NCBI RefSeq assembly: GCF_009764645.1
Contig: NZ_RWIM01000022.1
Location: 33,668 to 97,667, forward strand
Direction of reading: 5' to 3'
Origin: Pseudomonas sp. PB106
Lineage (GTDB): Bacteria > Pseudomonadota > Gammaproteobacteria > Pseudomonadales > Pseudomonadaceae
DNA length: 64,000 bases
Shown: in pieces, positions 10,215 to 19,573 of the stretch
How positions within the stretch are numbered: the first letter of the stretch is position 1
Layout of the letters: every line of letters starts with the position of its first letter
Position numbers and translations under genes: made by a program
Notes under the pieces: model-generated
Seen by the model: only the letters and a program-made list of their open reading frames with translations
The model's database searches: none
What the model was told of the DNA's origin: nothing

Positions 10215-10841
10215 ATGAAGTCAGCGCTGATCGTCGATGATCATCCGGTGGTGCGTGCCGCCGTCAGGATCGTGCTGCAAACCGAGGGCTTCAAGGATAT
10301 TCACGAAGTCTCCAATGGCAGCGAGGTGGTGCCGCTGATTCGTGAGTACAAACCCCAACTGGTGGTGCTTGACCTGCGTCTGCCGACGATCGAGGGGCTG
10401 GATGTGCTGGCCAGAATCAAGGCGAACGATCTGGACTGTCGAGTCCTGATCTTCACTTCGCATGAAGCCATGTTCTATCAGGAGCGCTGCATACGCGCCG
10501 GGGCCATGGCGTACGTGACCAAAACCAATCAACTGCAACAATTGCACAAGGCCATTCAGGCGGTGATGTCGGGCTACACCTATTTCACTTCGTTGTCCGA
10601 CAGTGCCAATACGCTGAACACGGTGCAGCTCACCGAAAAGCAGATGATCGATCAACTGTCGGATCGCGAATTGAGCATTTTCCGGCAACTGGCCCAGGGC
10701 AAGGCCAATAAGGCGATTGCCGAAGACATGCACTTGAGCCACAAAACCATCAGTACCTATAAAACCCGGACGATGCAAAAACTCGGGTTGTCGTCAGTGG
10801 TGCACTTGCGCGATTTCGCCAAGCGCAACCAACTGACCTGA
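10215..10841 (+). CDS. LuxR-type response regulator, RocA/EvgA/BvgA-like (copy 2)
   Basis: 208-residue regulator with the same layout as the one at 3264: receiver with D8/D9, phospho-acceptor D53 (LDLRLP) and the K of VTKTNQ, then a LuxR/FixJ helix-turn-helix ([15 protein letters not shown]...[10 protein letters not shown]) ending in [10 protein letters not shown]. The two copies have identical length and near-identical termini (YLADFAKRNNLI versus [12 protein letters not shown]), so they are paralogues. The start at 10215 follows GGGAG. The hybrid kinase begins 10 bases after its stop, forming the second regulator-kinase pair. Targets cannot be read from this window. Confidence 0.9.
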   Translation: MKSALIVDDHPVVRAAVRIVLQTEGFKDIHEVSNGSEVVPLIREYKPQLVVLDLRLPTIEGLDVLARIKANDLDCRVLIFTSHEAMFYQERCIRAGAMAYVTKTNQLQQLHKAIQAVMSGYTYFTSLSDSANTLNTVQLTEKQMIDQLSDRELSIFRQLAQGKANKAIAEDMHLSHKTISTYKTRTMQKLGLSSVVHLRDFAKRNQLT

Positions 10842-10851
10842 GGCGCAAACC

Positions 10852-13800
10852 ATGAGGTGGATGTGTCGAGTCTGCCTGCTGTGGTTGAGCTTTACCGCGA
10901 TGTGCGGAGCGGATGAAACGCCGCAGGTACTCGAAGTGCTGACGCGTTCGGGCCTGGAGAACGTCCAGTTGCGGCTGGACGAGCAGGATCGCCAATGGTT
11001 GCGCGAGCATCCCGTCTTGCGTATGGGAGTTTCCGGGCCGGACTATCCTCCTTTCGAAATCACCCGCAATCAGCATGAGCTGGAAGGACTGACAGCCGAT
11101 TACGCCGATCTGCTGGGGCAATTGCTTGGCGTCAGGATCGAAGTCCGACGCTTCAGCAACCGTGAGGCCGTGATGGCGGCTCTCAAGGACGGCGAACTGG
11201 ATTTGTTGGGGACGTCCAACCATTTCGAAACCGCCGACCCGGAGATTGTTCTGTCCAGGGCCTATGCGGAAGATCAGCCGATGCTGGTGACCCGCGTCGA
11301 TGATCCGCAACCGGCGCAACTCATTGGCAAACGCATCGCCATCGTCGAAGACTATCTGCCATTGTCCAGCGTGCAGAGGGTTTATCCGCTGGCCGATGTG
11401 CAGCGCTATCACTCAGCGATGGACGCGCTCGGTGCCGTGGCGTTCGGTACGGATGATGTCTACCTGGGCGATTTCATCAGCGCCAATTACCTGATCAACA
11501 CCAATTATCGCAATGACCTGCAACTGGCCGGGCCGGCGGGCCTGGATGCCAACCCCTTCGGTTTTGCGCTGCAGCGCCGCGATGCGCGACTCAAGCGCAT
11601 CATCGACAAGGCGCTCGTCGCGATTCCGATGGAGCGCCGCCAACGTATTGAACAGCGCTGGAGTGCAGGCCATGCCGACATGGCCGAACAGTCGCGGGTG
11701 CAACTCAGCGTCAGCGAACAGGCCTGGCTGGATCAACACCCACGCGTGAGGGTCGGCGTTATCGACGATTTTGCACCGCTGACGTTCTTTGACGCCGACG
11801 GCCGTTTAAGCGGGCTTTCAGCGCAACTGCTCAGTTTGATCAGTCAGCGCAGCGGGCTGAACTTCGACATCGTGCGCGGAACCTCGCTGGATCGCCAGAT
11901 CGAGCAGCTCAAGGCCGGTGACATTGATGTGTTGCCCGTGGTGACGCCCAGCAGTGAGCGAGAGGCGGAGCTGCATTTTACCCGTGCCTATTTGAATAAC
12001 CCGTTTGTGCTGGTAGGGGCTGCCACTGCACAGAGGCCGCCGACACTCGACGATCTGCAAGATAAACGGCTGGCAATTTATCGCGGGCACCCGTTGCGTG
12101 CCTATTTGGCCGCCCATGCCCCGCGAATTCGTCTGGTTGAAGTCAGCAGCCCGGCAGCCGGCATGGCGTTGATCGCCAAAGGGCAGGCTGAGGTAACAGT
12201 CAGTTCTTTGCTGGTGGCGCGTTATCTGATCGCTCGCCAATACCGTGAGCGTTTGCGTATCTATGGCACGGTGGGCGATCAACCGGCACGCATTGCTCTG
12301 GCGACGTCACCTCAGGCCACGGCACTGCACTCGATATTGAACAAGGCTTTGCTGAGTATTGCGCCGCAGCAAATGGATGAGTTGGTCGAGCGTTGGAGCC
12401 ATGATGTCGTGGTCGAAGACAGCTATTGGTTGCGTCATCGCCGCGAAATTCTTCTGGGCTTTACCGGTGCGGCCGGCTTGCTGGTGCTGGCGCTGGTGTG
12501 GATCGGATTTCAGCGCTGGCAGATTCGCCAGCGTCAGCAATGGTTGCACCGTTTGCAGGAAGCCAAGGATGTCGCCGATGACGCCAATCGCGCCAAGAGC
12601 ACGTTTCTGGCGACCATGAGCCATGAAATCCGGACACCGATGAACGCGTTGATCGGCATGCTGGAGCTGGCGCTGAAACGCGCTGAAGACGGCGTGACGG
12701 ATCGCTTGGCCATACAGGTAGCGTCCAATGCCGGTCAACAATTGCTGGCATTGATCGGCGACATTCTCGACATTTCGCGAATTGAATCGGGGCATCTTGC
12801 GCTTGTCCCGGAGCGCGCCAATTTGCGTGAGTTGGTGCTCTCGATATGCCGGGTCTTCGAGGGTCTGGCACGGCAGAAACGCTTGCTCTGGTGCATTGAT
12901 CTGGATGCGCGCAGTGACGTCGACGTGCAGATCGATCCAACGCGATTCAAGCAGGTGCTGTCGAACCTGCTGAGCAATGCGATCAAGTTCACCGAAGCAG
13001 GCGAAGTGAGGCTGCAGCTGAAACTGGCCACCAGCGCCAATCAGCGTCTGGCGGTATGCGTGATCATCGAGGACAGTGGCATCGGCATCAGCGCCGAGGA
13101 TCAGCAACGGCTGTTCAGCCCGTTCGTCCAGGCTGGCAACAATCCTGGGGCGGCACGCAACGGCTCCGGACTGGGGTTGGTGATCAGTCGCAGTCTTTGC
13201 GAAATGATGGGCGGGACCTTGCACCTCGATAGCAAGCCTGGGGACGGAACGCGGGTTGAGGTCAGGCTCGATTTGCGGGTGTTGGAGGCACGGATGCCGA
13301 GTCCGGTGGTACCAGAAGCCGCCGTTGTACCTGCCCGCTCACTGAGCATTCTGGTAGTAGACGACCATCCGGTGAACCGCTTGTTGTTGTGCTGGCAATT
13401 AAGTGAACTCGGGCATCAAACGGTCGACACTGAGGATGGCGGGCAAGGTATGGAGCGCTGGAGGGCGCATCCTTTCGACGTGGTAATCACCGATTGCAAC
13501 ATGCCCCGCTGCAATGGCTATGATTTGACGCGGGCAATCCGTGATGAAGAGGCCGCGATCGACCGAACCCCGTGTCTGATCCTCGGCTTCACTGCCAACG
13601 CCCAGGCTGAAGAGCGCTTGCGCTGTTTCGAAGCGGGGATGGACGATTGCCTGTTCAAGCCGATCCGCTTGAATGATTTGCAGCAAGCCCTGGAAGGTTT
13701 CAGTCATGGCGACCATGAAAACGATTCGAACGGGCAGCCTGACCTGACGGAAATCGACCTCAGCGCGCTGGAGCAGATGGCCGGGAATGATCACGCGTTG

Positions 13801-14070
13801 ATGGATCGCTTGCGCAGTGAAGTGTTGAACAGTCTGCGTGACGATCTGCAACGGCTTGATGAGTTGAGTCTCGAGCCGGACTGCAGCGGTTTGCGTGATC
13901 TGGCTCACCACATCAAGGGTGGTGCGCAAATGGTTGGCGCGGCGCGGCTGGTATCGGCGTGTGTTGACCTCGAACACACTTGCCGCGCGACAGAAACCGT
14001 GGCGATTGTCCCGGCCATCAACGTGTTGCGCGAAGCCATGCAGGGCCTCGCGCAACGCCTTCAGGCTTGA
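10852..14070 (+). CDS. Unorthodox hybrid sensor kinase, RocS/EvgS/BvgS-like (copy 2, no PAS)
   Basis: 1072-residue paralogue of the kinase at 3891. A short signal peptide, two periplasmic solute-binding domains (about 40-265 and 285-520) and one membrane helix (about 540-560) run directly into HisKA with H591 ([10 protein letters not shown]). Then come HATPase ([15 protein letters not shown]), a receiver with D881 ([14 protein letters not shown]) and an HPt with H1019 (LAHHIKGG). It lacks the ~130-residue PAS domain of copy 1; this accounts for the length difference, and flanking sequence aligns on both sides. GAGG eight bases before the ATG supports the start. Its stop lies 4 bases from the stop of the convergent dkgB gene, with no visible terminator. 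Confidence 0.92.
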   Translation: MRWMCRVCLLWLSFTAMCGADETPQVLEVLTRSGLENVQLRLDEQDRQWLREHPVLRMGVSGPDYPPFEITRNQHELEGLTADYADLLGQLLGVRIEVRRFSNREAVMAALKDGELDLLGTSNHFETADPEIVLSRAYAEDQPMLVTRVDDPQPAQLIGKRIAIVEDYLPLSSVQRVYPLADVQRYHSAMDALGAVAFGTDDVYLGDFISANYLINTNYRNDLQLAGPAGLDANPFGFALQRRDARLKRIIDKALVAIPMERRQRIEQRWSAGHADMAEQSRVQLSVSEQAWLDQHPRVRVGVIDDFAPLTFFDADGRLSGLSAQLLSLISQRSGLNFDIVRGTSLDRQIEQLKAGDIDVLPVVTPSSEREAELHFTRAYLNNPFVLVGAATAQRPPTLDDLQDKRLAIYRGHPLRAYLAAHAPRIRLVEVSSPAAGMALIAKGQAEVTVSSLLVARYLIARQYRERLRIYGTVGDQPARIALATSPQATALHSILNKALLSIAPQQMDELVERWSHDVVVEDSYWLRHRREILLGFTGAAGLLVLALVWIGFQRWQIRQRQQWLHRLQEAKDVADDANRAKSTFLATMSHEIRTPMNALIGMLELALKRAEDGVTDRLAIQVASNAGQQLLALIGDILDISRIESGHLALVPERANLRELVLSICRVFEGLARQKRLLWCIDLDARSDVDVQIDPTRFKQVLSNLLSNAIKFTEAGEVRLQLKLATSANQRLAVCVIIEDSGIGISAEDQQRLFSPFVQAGNNPGAARNGSGLGLVISRSLCEMMGGTLHLDSKPGDGTRVEVRLDLRVLEARMPSPVVPEAAVVPARSLSILVVDDHPVNRLLLCWQLSELGHQTVDTEDGGQGMERWRAHPFDVVITDCNMPRCNGYDLTRAIRDEEAAIDRTPCLILGFTANAQAEERLRCFEAGMDDCLFKPIRLNDLQQALEGFSHGDHENDSNGQPDLTEIDLSALEQMAGNDHALMDRLRSEVLNSLRDDLQRLDELSLEPDCSGLRDLAHHIKGGAQMVGAARLVSACVDLEHTCRATETVAIVPAINVLREAMQGLAQRLQA

Positions 14071-14074
14071 GCGA

Positions 14075-14878
14075 TCAATCCCAGACCGGCGCAATGCCTT
14101 TCGGGCTGGTCAAACGATGGCCGCGATCCAGTGTGGCAATCAGGGCCATATCCGCATCACTCAATGTCATCGAGCAGGCGCCGAGATTGCTTTGCAGGTT
14201 GGCGCGCTTGGTCGACGATGGAATCACCGCATATCCCGATTGCATGGCCCAGGCGAGGGTGACCTGCGCCGGGGTGGCATGCAGGCGCTCGGCGATCTGC
14301 TGGATCAGCGGATCCTTCAAGACTTCGCCGTAAGCCAGGGTCATGTACGACGTGATCTGGATGCCCTGGCTTTGGGCGAACTCGACCACTTTGCGGTTTT
14401 GCAGATACGGGTGCAGCTCGATCTGGTTGGTCGCGATGTTCTCTGCGCCAATCGCAGCAATCGCCTGCTTCATCAAGTCGATGGTGAAGTTGGAAACACC
14501 GATCTGCCGGGTCAGACCCAAGCGCTTGGCCTCTAGCAAGGCGCCCATGAATTCTTCAACCGGCACTTGATCGTCTGGCGACGGCCAGTGGATCAGCGTC
14601 AGGTCGAGGTAGTCGGTTTGCAGTTTTTCCAGGCTCTCTTTAAGGCTTGCGATCAGACGATCCTGGGCGAAGTTAGCCACCCAGATCTTGCTGGTGATGA
14701 ACAGTTCATCGCGCGCAATGCCGCTGCTGGCGATGGCTTGGCCGACGTCGGATTCGTTTTCGTAGATCTGCGCGGTATCGATGACTCGATAGCCGAGTTC
14801 CAGGGCAGTGCTGACCGAGTCGATGACCACTTGGCCTTGCAGACGAAACGTACCAAGACCGAAAGCGGGAACAGACAT
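14075..14878 (-). CDS. dkgB: 2,5-diketo-D-gluconate reductase B-type aldo/keto reductase
   Basis: 267-residue cytosolic NADPH-dependent aldo/keto reductase, the same length as E. coli DkgB and very similar along its whole length (start [15 protein letters not shown]; end near APVWD). The catalytic tetrad is visible: D34, Y39 ([10 protein letters not shown]), K64 (ITSKIW) and H97 (LIHWP). Further signatures are [17 protein letters not shown] and the cofactor loop [10 protein letters not shown]. DkgB reduces 2,5-diketogluconate and methylglyoxal-type aldehydes. It is transcribed toward the hybrid kinase and stands alone. Substrate use in this organism is inferred from the family. Confidence 0.9.
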   Translation of the reverse strand: MSVPAFGLGTFRLQGQVVIDSVSTALELGYRVIDTAQIYENESDVGQAIASSGIARDELFITSKIWVANFAQDRLIASLKESLEKLQTDYLDLTLIHWPSPDDQVPVEEFMGALLEAKRLGLTRQIGVSNFTIDLMKQAIAAIGAENIATNQIELHPYLQNRKVVEFAQSQGIQITSYMTLAYGEVLKDPLIQQIAERLHATPAQVTLAWAMQSGYAVIPSSTKRANLQSNLGACSMTLSDADMALIATLDRGHRLTSPKGIAPVWD

Positions 14879-15179
14879 GAAGGACTCCAGGGATTGCTGT
14901 GGGAATGGTGTTAAGTATCTGCGCCTGCATCTGTGGGAAAAACCACTGTCGGGGCAAAGCAGTGTTGAACAAAAGTCATGAATTACTTTCAGGCCTGGTG
15001 TTGTCTGGACTGGCCCTGCTAACGATGAAGGCTTCGCCGATTAAGGCGAATGTCGCTGTGTTGGATTGATATAATTGTTCTGTATATAGAACGCTGAGAT
15101 CGATTTTTGCAGTCTAGTGCATTAATCGTCTTGGATTTATGCTTAATCCATAGCGTCACTCACCCAAATGGAGACAACC
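14879..15179. promoter_or_regulatory. 301-base divergent region between dkgB and pirin, with a palindrome
   Basis: No gene seen. At 15077-15092 lies GTTCTGTATATAGAAC (arms GTTCT/AGAAC around an A/T core), directly next to a TATAAT at 15070-15075 that could be a -10 element for the pirin gene. The arrangement looks like an operator overlapping a promoter start region. The cognate regulator cannot be identified from this window. Confidence 0.4.
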
Positions 15180-16046
15180 ATGAAGAACATCATTGGTATC
15201 TACACCAGCCCGCGCGGCCATTGGGTCGGCGATGGGTTCCCGGTTCGCACGCTGTTTTCCTACGACAACCTGGGCAAACACATCAGCCCGTTCCTGCTGC
15301 TCGATCACGCCGGCCCTGCCGATTTCACCGCGACCACCGAACGGCGTGGCGTGGGTCAGCATCCGCACCGTGGTTTCGAAACCGTGACCATCGTGTATGA
15401 CGGCGAAGTGCAGCACCGCGATTCGACCGGCAGTGGCGGCGTCATCGGCCCGGGCGATGTGCAGTGGATGACCGCAGCTTCGGGGATCCTCCACGAGGAG
15501 TTTCACTCGGAAAACTTCGCCAAAACCGGCGGCAAACTGGAGATGGTGCAACTGTGGGTCAACCTGCCGGCCAAGGACAAAATGGCCGCGCCGGGCTATC
15601 AGACCATTCTCGACAGCGACATCCCGAACATCGCGCTCAAGGACAACGCCGGCAGCCTGCGTTTGATCGCCGGTGAGTTCGATGGCCACACCGGCCCGTC
15701 GCGCACCTTCACGCCTATCGACGTGTGGGATCTGCGCCTGAACGCCGGCAAGCCGCTGACCCTGGATCTGCACGAAGGACGCAACACCGCTTTGGTGGTG
15801 CTCAAAGGCTCGGTGCAGATCAACGCTGTGGAATCGGCGCGGGAAGGGCAGTTGGTGCTGTTTGAACGTGACGGTGATCAATTGACCCTCGAAGCCAGCC
15901 ACGACGCGGTGGTGCTGCTGCTCAGCGGCGAGCCGATCGACGAACCGATCGTCGGCCATGGCCCGTTCGTGATGAACACCGAGCAGGAAATCCACCAGGC
16001 GTTCGCGGACTTCCAGTCGGGCCGCTTTGGTCAGATGCACGGATAA
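15180..16046 (+). CDS. Pirin family protein
   Basis: 288-residue bicupin of the pirin family. The N-terminal cupin shows the metal-site pattern GQHPHRGFETVT, followed about 45 residues later by GILHEEFH, giving the three His and one Glu ligands of pirins. The C-terminal half is the less conserved second cupin. Family members act as quercetin 2,3-dioxygenases or as modulators of enzymes and transcription factors. I chose ATG 15180 because GGAG stands seven bases upstream within ATGGAGACAACC; the upstream in-frame ATG at 15168 carries that ribosome site inside its own codons. A strong terminator follows at once, so it is a single-gene unit. Biochemical role open. Confidence 0.9.
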   Translation: MKNIIGIYTSPRGHWVGDGFPVRTLFSYDNLGKHISPFLLLDHAGPADFTATTERRGVGQHPHRGFETVTIVYDGEVQHRDSTGSGGVIGPGDVQWMTAASGILHEEFHSENFAKTGGKLEMVQLWVNLPAKDKMAAPGYQTILDSDIPNIALKDNAGSLRLIAGEFDGHTGPSRTFTPIDVWDLRLNAGKPLTLDLHEGRNTALVVLKGSVQINAVESAREGQLVLFERDGDQLTLEASHDAVVLLLSGEPIDEPIVGHGPFVMNTEQEIHQAFADFQSGRFGQMHG

Positions 16047-16060
16047 TCCCGCCGCACCAC

Positions 16061-16110
16061 AAAACCCCATATGGGAGCGAGACTGCTCGCTTCCATATGG
16101 GGTTTTTTTC
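16061..16110 (+). terminator. Rho-independent terminator after pirin gene
   Basis: Long inverted repeat: left arm AAACCCCATATGG plus AGCGA, right arm TCGCT plus CCATATGGGGTTT, ending in a T-run. The left side begins with an A-run, so it could also work in the other direction. Confidence 0.85.
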
Positions 16111-16208
16111 TGTTTTTGCTTGCGGGTTCATCCGGCGAAATCAATTGCTCCTACACTTGCCCCAATCTGTGCGATCTTCTCGCGATTGGCCTTCGTCGGA
16201 GTTGTTTG

Positions 16209-17651
16209 ATGCTGTCTCTGCTGACCGAACACCCGTTGTTTTGCGCGTTGATCCTGATTCTTCTCGATCTTGGTCTGTGGCGCCTGATCAGTTCCCATGG
16301 CAGCGAGTGGAAGTTGTTGGTGCGGGTGCTGATTTTTACCTTGTTCAGTGTGTTGCTGTTCAACGAAGGCCTCAACCCGATGGAGCCCGCACCGTGGGCC
16401 GACAACGTGCCGCTGCATCTGGCAGCAACCGGTTTGCAAATCGGCTGGTGGTTGTTCGGCGCACGGACTCTGACGGTGCTGATCGGTGCGGTGATGATGC
16501 AACGGGTCGGCCACACTGGACGGCTATTGCAGGACCTGCTCGGCGCGGTGATTTTTCTCATCGCGATCATTGCGGCGCTGGCCTACGTGCTGGATCTGCC
16601 GGTCAAAGGCGTGCTGGCGACGTCCGGGGCTCTGGCGATCATCGTTGGTCTGGCCCTGCAGAGCACGCTCAGCGATGTGTTTTCCGGGATCGTCCTCAAC
16701 ACCACCAAGCCTTATCAACTGGATGACTGGATTTCCATCGACGGCACGGAAGGTCGGGTCACCGACATCGACTGGCGTGCCACGCGTCTGCAAACCAGTC
16801 AGGGCAGCATGGCAGTGATCCCCAATTCGCTCGCGGCCAAGGCCAAGATCATCAACTTCAGTCGTCCGAGCAACATGTTCGGCGTCTCGGTCTGTGTGCA
16901 GGTCAGCCCCCATGCGCGGCCCAGTTCGGTGATCGATGCGCTGGAGCGGGCGATGCAGGGCTGTCGGCAATTGCTCGACACGCCTGCGCCGAGCGTCGCG
17001 CTGAAAAGCGCCGCAAGCAGCGGTGCGGAGTACGAGATCAGTGGTTTTGTCGCCTCGATGGGCGAGAAGCGGGCCGTGCGCAATCAACTGTTCGATCTGG
17101 CGTTCCGACACTTGCAGGCGTCCGGGGTCAATCTGCTGTCGAGCAATGAAACCAGTGTGCCAAGCAACCTGTCGCGACCACGCGCGTTGCTCGACAGTTC
17201 GCCGATTTTCTCGACATTGCGCCAGGAAGAGAAAGACACCTTCAGCCAGAACATGAGCCTGAAAACCTTCCGTGCCGGGGAGATCATTCTGGCCGGCGGC
17301 GAGGTCAGCGATCACCTGTTCATCATTGAGTCCGGCGTGGTTTCGGTGACCCTCAAGCGTCACGGCACGCCTTTCGAATCCGGGCGTATGGGGCCGGGCG
17401 AGGTGATCGGCGAGGCGGGGATTCTTTCAGACACTTCTTTGCCGGCAGACTTTTCGGCGAAAACTTTCTGCGTGCTCTATCGCATCGAAAAGTCCTACCT
17501 CAAGCCGTGCCTCGATGCCCGTCACGACATCAACGACGCGATGCAGGCGTTGCTCGATTATCGCCTGCACAAGGCGCAGTCCCTGACTGAGGAAGCACCG
17601 GTTGTGGTGGCGAAAAAAGGTTTCCTGCAATGGCTGCGCAACCGCGCCTGA
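16209..17651 (+). CDS. Mechanosensitive channel (MscS) with C-terminal cyclic-nucleotide-binding domain
   Basis: 480-residue inner-membrane protein. Four hydrophobic segments cover residues 1-150. The MscS pore and beta domain follows (VKGVLATSGALAIIVGLALQST, then TKPYQLDDWISIDGTEGRVTDI and VIPNSL), and a C-terminal CRP-like cNMP-binding domain occupies about 335-460 (FRAGEIILAGGEVSDHLFIIESG; GPGEVIGEAGILSD). CGGAG seven bases before ATG 16209 fixes the start; the frame is open upstream without a ribosome site. Fusions of this kind may gate ion flow in response to a nucleotide, as in the bCNG channels; the ligand is not known here. It ends 3 bases from the stop of a GNAT remnant on the other strand. 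Confidence 0.88.
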   Translation: MLSLLTEHPLFCALILILLDLGLWRLISSHGSEWKLLVRVLIFTLFSVLLFNEGLNPMEPAPWADNVPLHLAATGLQIGWWLFGARTLTVLIGAVMMQRVGHTGRLLQDLLGAVIFLIAIIAALAYVLDLPVKGVLATSGALAIIVGLALQSTLSDVFSGIVLNTTKPYQLDDWISIDGTEGRVTDIDWRATRLQTSQGSMAVIPNSLAAKAKIINFSRPSNMFGVSVCVQVSPHARPSSVIDALERAMQGCRQLLDTPAPSVALKSAASSGAEYEISGFVASMGEKRAVRNQLFDLAFRHLQASGVNLLSSNETSVPSNLSRPRALLDSSPIFSTLRQEEKDTFSQNMSLKTFRAGEIILAGGEVSDHLFIIESGVVSVTLKRHGTPFESGRMGPGEVIGEAGILSDTSLPADFSAKTFCVLYRIEKSYLKPCLDARHDINDAMQALLDYRLHKAQSLTEEAPVVVAKKGFLQWLRNRA

Positions 17652-17654
17652 GTC

Positions 17655-17801
17655 TTACAGGTGGCCGGCGAGTTTCTGCTCCAGGAGCAGACGCACTTGC
17701 GGCCACTCGTCGTCGATGATGCTGAAGCGCACCGAGTTGCGCTTGCGCCCGTCCGGCATGTTACGCCGCAGCCGGCCGATCCGATGCAACCGCCGCGACG
17801 A
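17655..17801 (-). pseudogene. C-terminal remnant of a GNAT N-acetyltransferase
   Basis: On the minus strand a 48-codon open stretch encodes RRNMPDGRKRNSVRFSIIDD followed by EWPQVRLLLEQKLAGHL and a stop codon. This is the usual C-terminal end of RimJ-like GNAT acetyltransferases, where MPDGR-x-R-x-SV-x-(F/Y)SI is typical. The frame runs into a stop (TGA at 17804-17802) upstream and is replaced by the exonuclease III leader, so the first ~130 residues are missing. It sits stop-to-stop with the MscS gene. Most likely the 3' scar of a deletion; no ribosome site or start is seen. Confidence 0.55.
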
Positions 17802-17847
17802 TCAGGAGGTCACAATTTTCACAGCCCACGGGCAGGAGCCTCCGCCG

Positions 17848-18642
17848 ATGAAAAACCTGCGAATCGCGACTTATAACGTCAACGGTTTACGCGCACGTTT
17901 GCCGAACTTGCTGGATTGGCTCAAGCGCGAGCAACCGGACATCGCTTGCTTGCAAGAACTTAAATCAGTCGACACGGCATTCCCCGCCGCCGAAGTGGAG
18001 GCCGCCGGATACGGCGCGATCTGGCAAGGGCAGGCGGCGTGGAACGGCGTGGCGATTCTCGCCCGTGACGCGCAACCGCTGGAGAGCCGCCGTGGACTGC
18101 CGGGCGATCCCGATGACAAGCACAGTCGTTATCTGGAAGCGGCAGTGCACGGCGTGCTGGTCGGTTGCCTCTACTTGCCCAACGGCAACCCGCAACCGGG
18201 GCCGAAATTCGATTACAAACTGGCGTGGTTCGAGCGGTTGATCAGCCACGCAAAAGACCTGCAGAGCAGCGATCATCCGGTGGTGCTTGCCGGCGATTAC
18301 AACGTCGTGCCCACCGACATGGATATTTACAACACCCGCTCCTGGCTCAAGGACGCCTTGCTTCAACCCGAAAGCCGAGAGTGTTACCAGCGTTTGCTCG
18401 ATCAAGGCTGGACCGATTCGCTACGCCATCTGTATCCCGAAGATCGCCTCTATACCTTTTGGGATTACTTCCGCCAGCACTGGCAAACCAACTCCGGTTT
18501 GCGCATCGACCATCTGTTGCTCAATCCGGCGCTGAGCCCTTATCTGCATGAGGCCGGAGTAGACGCCTGGGTGCGTAATGAGCCGCACGCCAGTGACCAT
18601 GCACCGACGTGGATTCGTATTGGTTCACGCAAGAAACGCTAG
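17848..18642 (+). CDS. xthA: Exodeoxyribonuclease III family DNA repair nuclease
   Basis: 264-residue Mg2+-dependent AP endonuclease/3'-5' exonuclease of the ExoIII (EEP) family. Catalytic signatures occur in order: TYNVNGLRAR, CLQELKS, GDYNVVPTDMDIYN, WDYF, GLRIDHLL and NEPHASDHAP. Length is normal for the family (about 260-270). CAGGAG upstream of ATG 17848 supports the start. It follows a deletion scar of a GNAT gene and is a single-gene unit. Pseudomonads often carry more than one ExoIII paralogue, so this may not be the main one. Confidence 0.9.
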   Translation: MKNLRIATYNVNGLRARLPNLLDWLKREQPDIACLQELKSVDTAFPAAEVEAAGYGAIWQGQAAWNGVAILARDAQPLESRRGLPGDPDDKHSRYLEAAVHGVLVGCLYLPNGNPQPGPKFDYKLAWFERLISHAKDLQSSDHPVVLAGDYNVVPTDMDIYNTRSWLKDALLQPESRECYQRLLDQGWTDSLRHLYPEDRLYTFWDYFRQHWQTNSGLRIDHLLLNPALSPYLHEAGVDAWVRNEPHASDHAPTWIRIGSRKKR

Positions 18643-18743
18643 CAGGCGATTGGCGAAATCAATTGTCGAGAACGCGGCTGAATCCCGTATACATGGCGAC
18701 CATCAACGCAGTGACCTGCGGCCCCATGCATAAGGATCGAGCA

Positions 18744-19571
18744 ATGAGTGAGCCACGCCTGACGAATCTGAAGTTGTACCTGCAACGCCTGGGTTTCGAT
18801 ACGCCGCCGGCACCGACGCTGGAGACTTTGCGTCAGTTGCAGTTGCGCCACACCGGCGTATTTCCATTCGAGAATCTGGCAACGGTGACCGGGGCGCCGG
18901 TGTTGATCGATCTGCCGTCCATCGAAGACAAAGTTCTGCTCGGTGGACGCGGCGGTTACTGCTATGAGCTCAATCACCTGTTCTTTGCCCTATTACTTGA
19001 GCTGGGCTTCGACGCCCGGGCGATCAGCGGGCGTGTCGTGATGAATCAGCCCGAAGGCAGTTGGACGGCGCGCACGCACCGCTTGAGCCTTGTGACCCTC
19101 GACGGCGTACGCTACATCACCGACGTCGGCTTCGGAGGCATGGTGCCCACCGCGCCACTGCTGCTCGACAGCGAAGCCGAGCAAAGCACCCCGCACGAAC
19201 CCTATCGCATCGAAAAGCAGGCGGATGGCTACATGCTGCGCGCCAAGGTCGCGGGTGAGTGGCGGGCGATGTACCTGTTCGACCTGCAGCGCCAGGAAGA
19301 CATTGATTACACGATTGGCAACTGGTACGTCTCGACCCATCCGCAATCGCCGTTCGCCCAGCGGCTGATGGCCGCGCGCACGGGCGATGGCTGGCGCAAG
19401 ACATTGAACAACGGCAGCTTCGCGATCCACCGCATGGGTGCGAGCAGCGAACGGTGCGAAGTCACCGACGTTTCGGCGCTGATCGAGTTGTTGGCGCAGG
19501 AGTTCGAGATTCACCTGCCAGACTCGCCGCATTTAAGGCATTCCCTTGAGCGGGTGATTGCTCCGCTCTGA
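18744..19571 (+). CDS. Arylamine N-acetyltransferase
   Basis: 275-residue cytosolic enzyme that transfers acetyl groups from acetyl-CoA to arylamines and hydrazines. The Cys-His-Asp triad is present: C73 in GGRGGYCYELN, H112 in ARTHRLSLV and D127 in YITDVGFGG. The N-terminal RHTGVFPFENL and the mid-protein VSTHPQSPF are typical of bacterial NATs. Length is normal. The ATG at 18744 follows AAGGATCGAGCA. The brnA stop codon is only 2 bases beyond its own stop, on the opposite strand. Enzyme class is certain; the physiological substrate is not known. Confidence 0.93.
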   Translation: MSEPRLTNLKLYLQRLGFDTPPAPTLETLRQLQLRHTGVFPFENLATVTGAPVLIDLPSIEDKVLLGGRGGYCYELNHLFFALLLELGFDARAISGRVVMNQPEGSWTARTHRLSLVTLDGVRYITDVGFGGMVPTAPLLLDSEAEQSTPHEPYRIEKQADGYMLRAKVAGEWRAMYLFDLQRQEDIDYTIGNWYVSTHPQSPFAQRLMAARTGDGWRKTLNNGSFAIHRMGASSERCEVTDVSALIELLAQEFEIHLPDSPHLRHSLERVIAPL

Positions 19572-19573
19572 GC

